Shown here in pieces: positions 29,549-29,601 of a DNA stretch of 29,601 bases. The stretch lies in IMG/VR virus record IMGVR_UViG_3300024267_000019, positions 1 through 29,601 of that record. One strand, given 5' to 3'. Position 1 is the first letter of the stretch. The number at the start of each line of letters is the position of its first letter. The translations under genes were made by a program, and so were the position numbers. This DNA comes from a virus. Below the pieces are notes generated by a model. The model had not been told where the DNA came from. It saw nothing but the letters and a program-made list of their open reading frames with translations, and ran no database searches.

Positions 29549-29601
29549 ATGGCAAATACTTTAAAATTTGGGAACGGAAATTGGGCAACAAAAGAAGGCT
29601 C
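29549..29601 (+). CDS. Partial gene at window edge
   Basis: An ATG three bases after the fibre gene stop opens a frame (MANTLKFGNGNWATKEGS) that runs off the window. The MANTLKFGNGNWATKEGSLL-type start is one I recall from structural or tail genes in aquatic phages. The 17-18 codons present are too few for a functional call. Confidence 0.6.
   Translation, partial: MANTLKFGNGNWATKEG

Noticed and set aside
1-29601. CRISPR array, tRNA genes, integrase, or diversity-generating retroelement
   Set aside because: I saw no regularly spaced repeats, no cloverleaf with a CCA-type acceptor pattern, no tyrosine or serine recombinase motifs and no reverse transcriptase.

Overview
This window is almost certainly part of a tailed (probably siphovirus-type) bacteriophage infecting a Bacteroidota host, most likely a flavobacterium. 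Every supported gene lies on the + strand, most genes touch or overlap by a few bases, and the DNA is very AT-rich (roughly 30% GC by eye). Shine-Dalgarno sites are essentially absent; starts are preceded by A-rich leaders, as in Bacteroidota. One promoter matches the Bacteroidota form (TTG, 19 bases, TATATTTG, at 10127-10156). Many products belong to families I know mainly from flavobacterial and other Bacteroidota phages.

Layout. 1-311 is non-coding, with a terminator, a weak promoter and repeated TTAACA words. 312-3350 is an early recombination/replication block: ERF-type annealing protein, an SSB-like protein ending in DDLPF, a SegE-like GIY-YIG nuclease and a degenerate RecA-fold ATPase. 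3408-8362 is the most unusual part. It holds a DUF6378-like protein, an SGNH-like protein, a protein resembling alpha-glutamyl/putrescinyl-thymine pyrophosphorylases, a fold-type II PLP enzyme, a YunG-like Cys-His-Asp protein, a thymidylate-synthase/nucleotide hydroxymethylase homologue and a GIY-YIG-MazG fusion. Together these look like an uncharacterised DNA base hypermodification pathway. 8362-9123 is a RecE-like exonuclease, the likely partner of the ERF protein. 9120-12076 is a run of small early genes with a well-formed promoter/operator region at 10098-10156, ending in a DnaA-domain-IV-like protein. 12077-12321 is non-coding and precedes a small sigma-70-like factor.

13128 onward is the packaging and virion block: TerS, TerL, a tail assembly chaperone that appears to need a -1 frameshift at a run of ten T, tail completion proteins, two large tail proteins (one with a C-terminal fibronectin III domain), tape measure, XkdF-like prohead protease, acidic scaffold candidate, major capsid protein, tail tube, portal, head-tail connector, and a lectin-like receptor-binding or fibre protein. 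The tail chaperone-to-tape-measure block comes before the capsid/portal block, which differs from the usual lambda/HK97 order.

Regulation. Four genes in the virion block (14775, 22078, 23122, 25348) start exactly 6 bases after TATTAT, within a shared 15-base TATTATATAWWTATG element. The same word lies just after the terminator upstream of terS and in the leader of the sigma-like gene. I infer a phage-specific (late) promoter that gives leaderless or nearly leaderless mRNAs, possibly read by the sigma-like protein. Rho-independent terminators punctuate the block at 13128, 14712, 24665 and 25276. No DNA polymerase, lysis gene, integrase, tRNA or CRISPR array is visible here.
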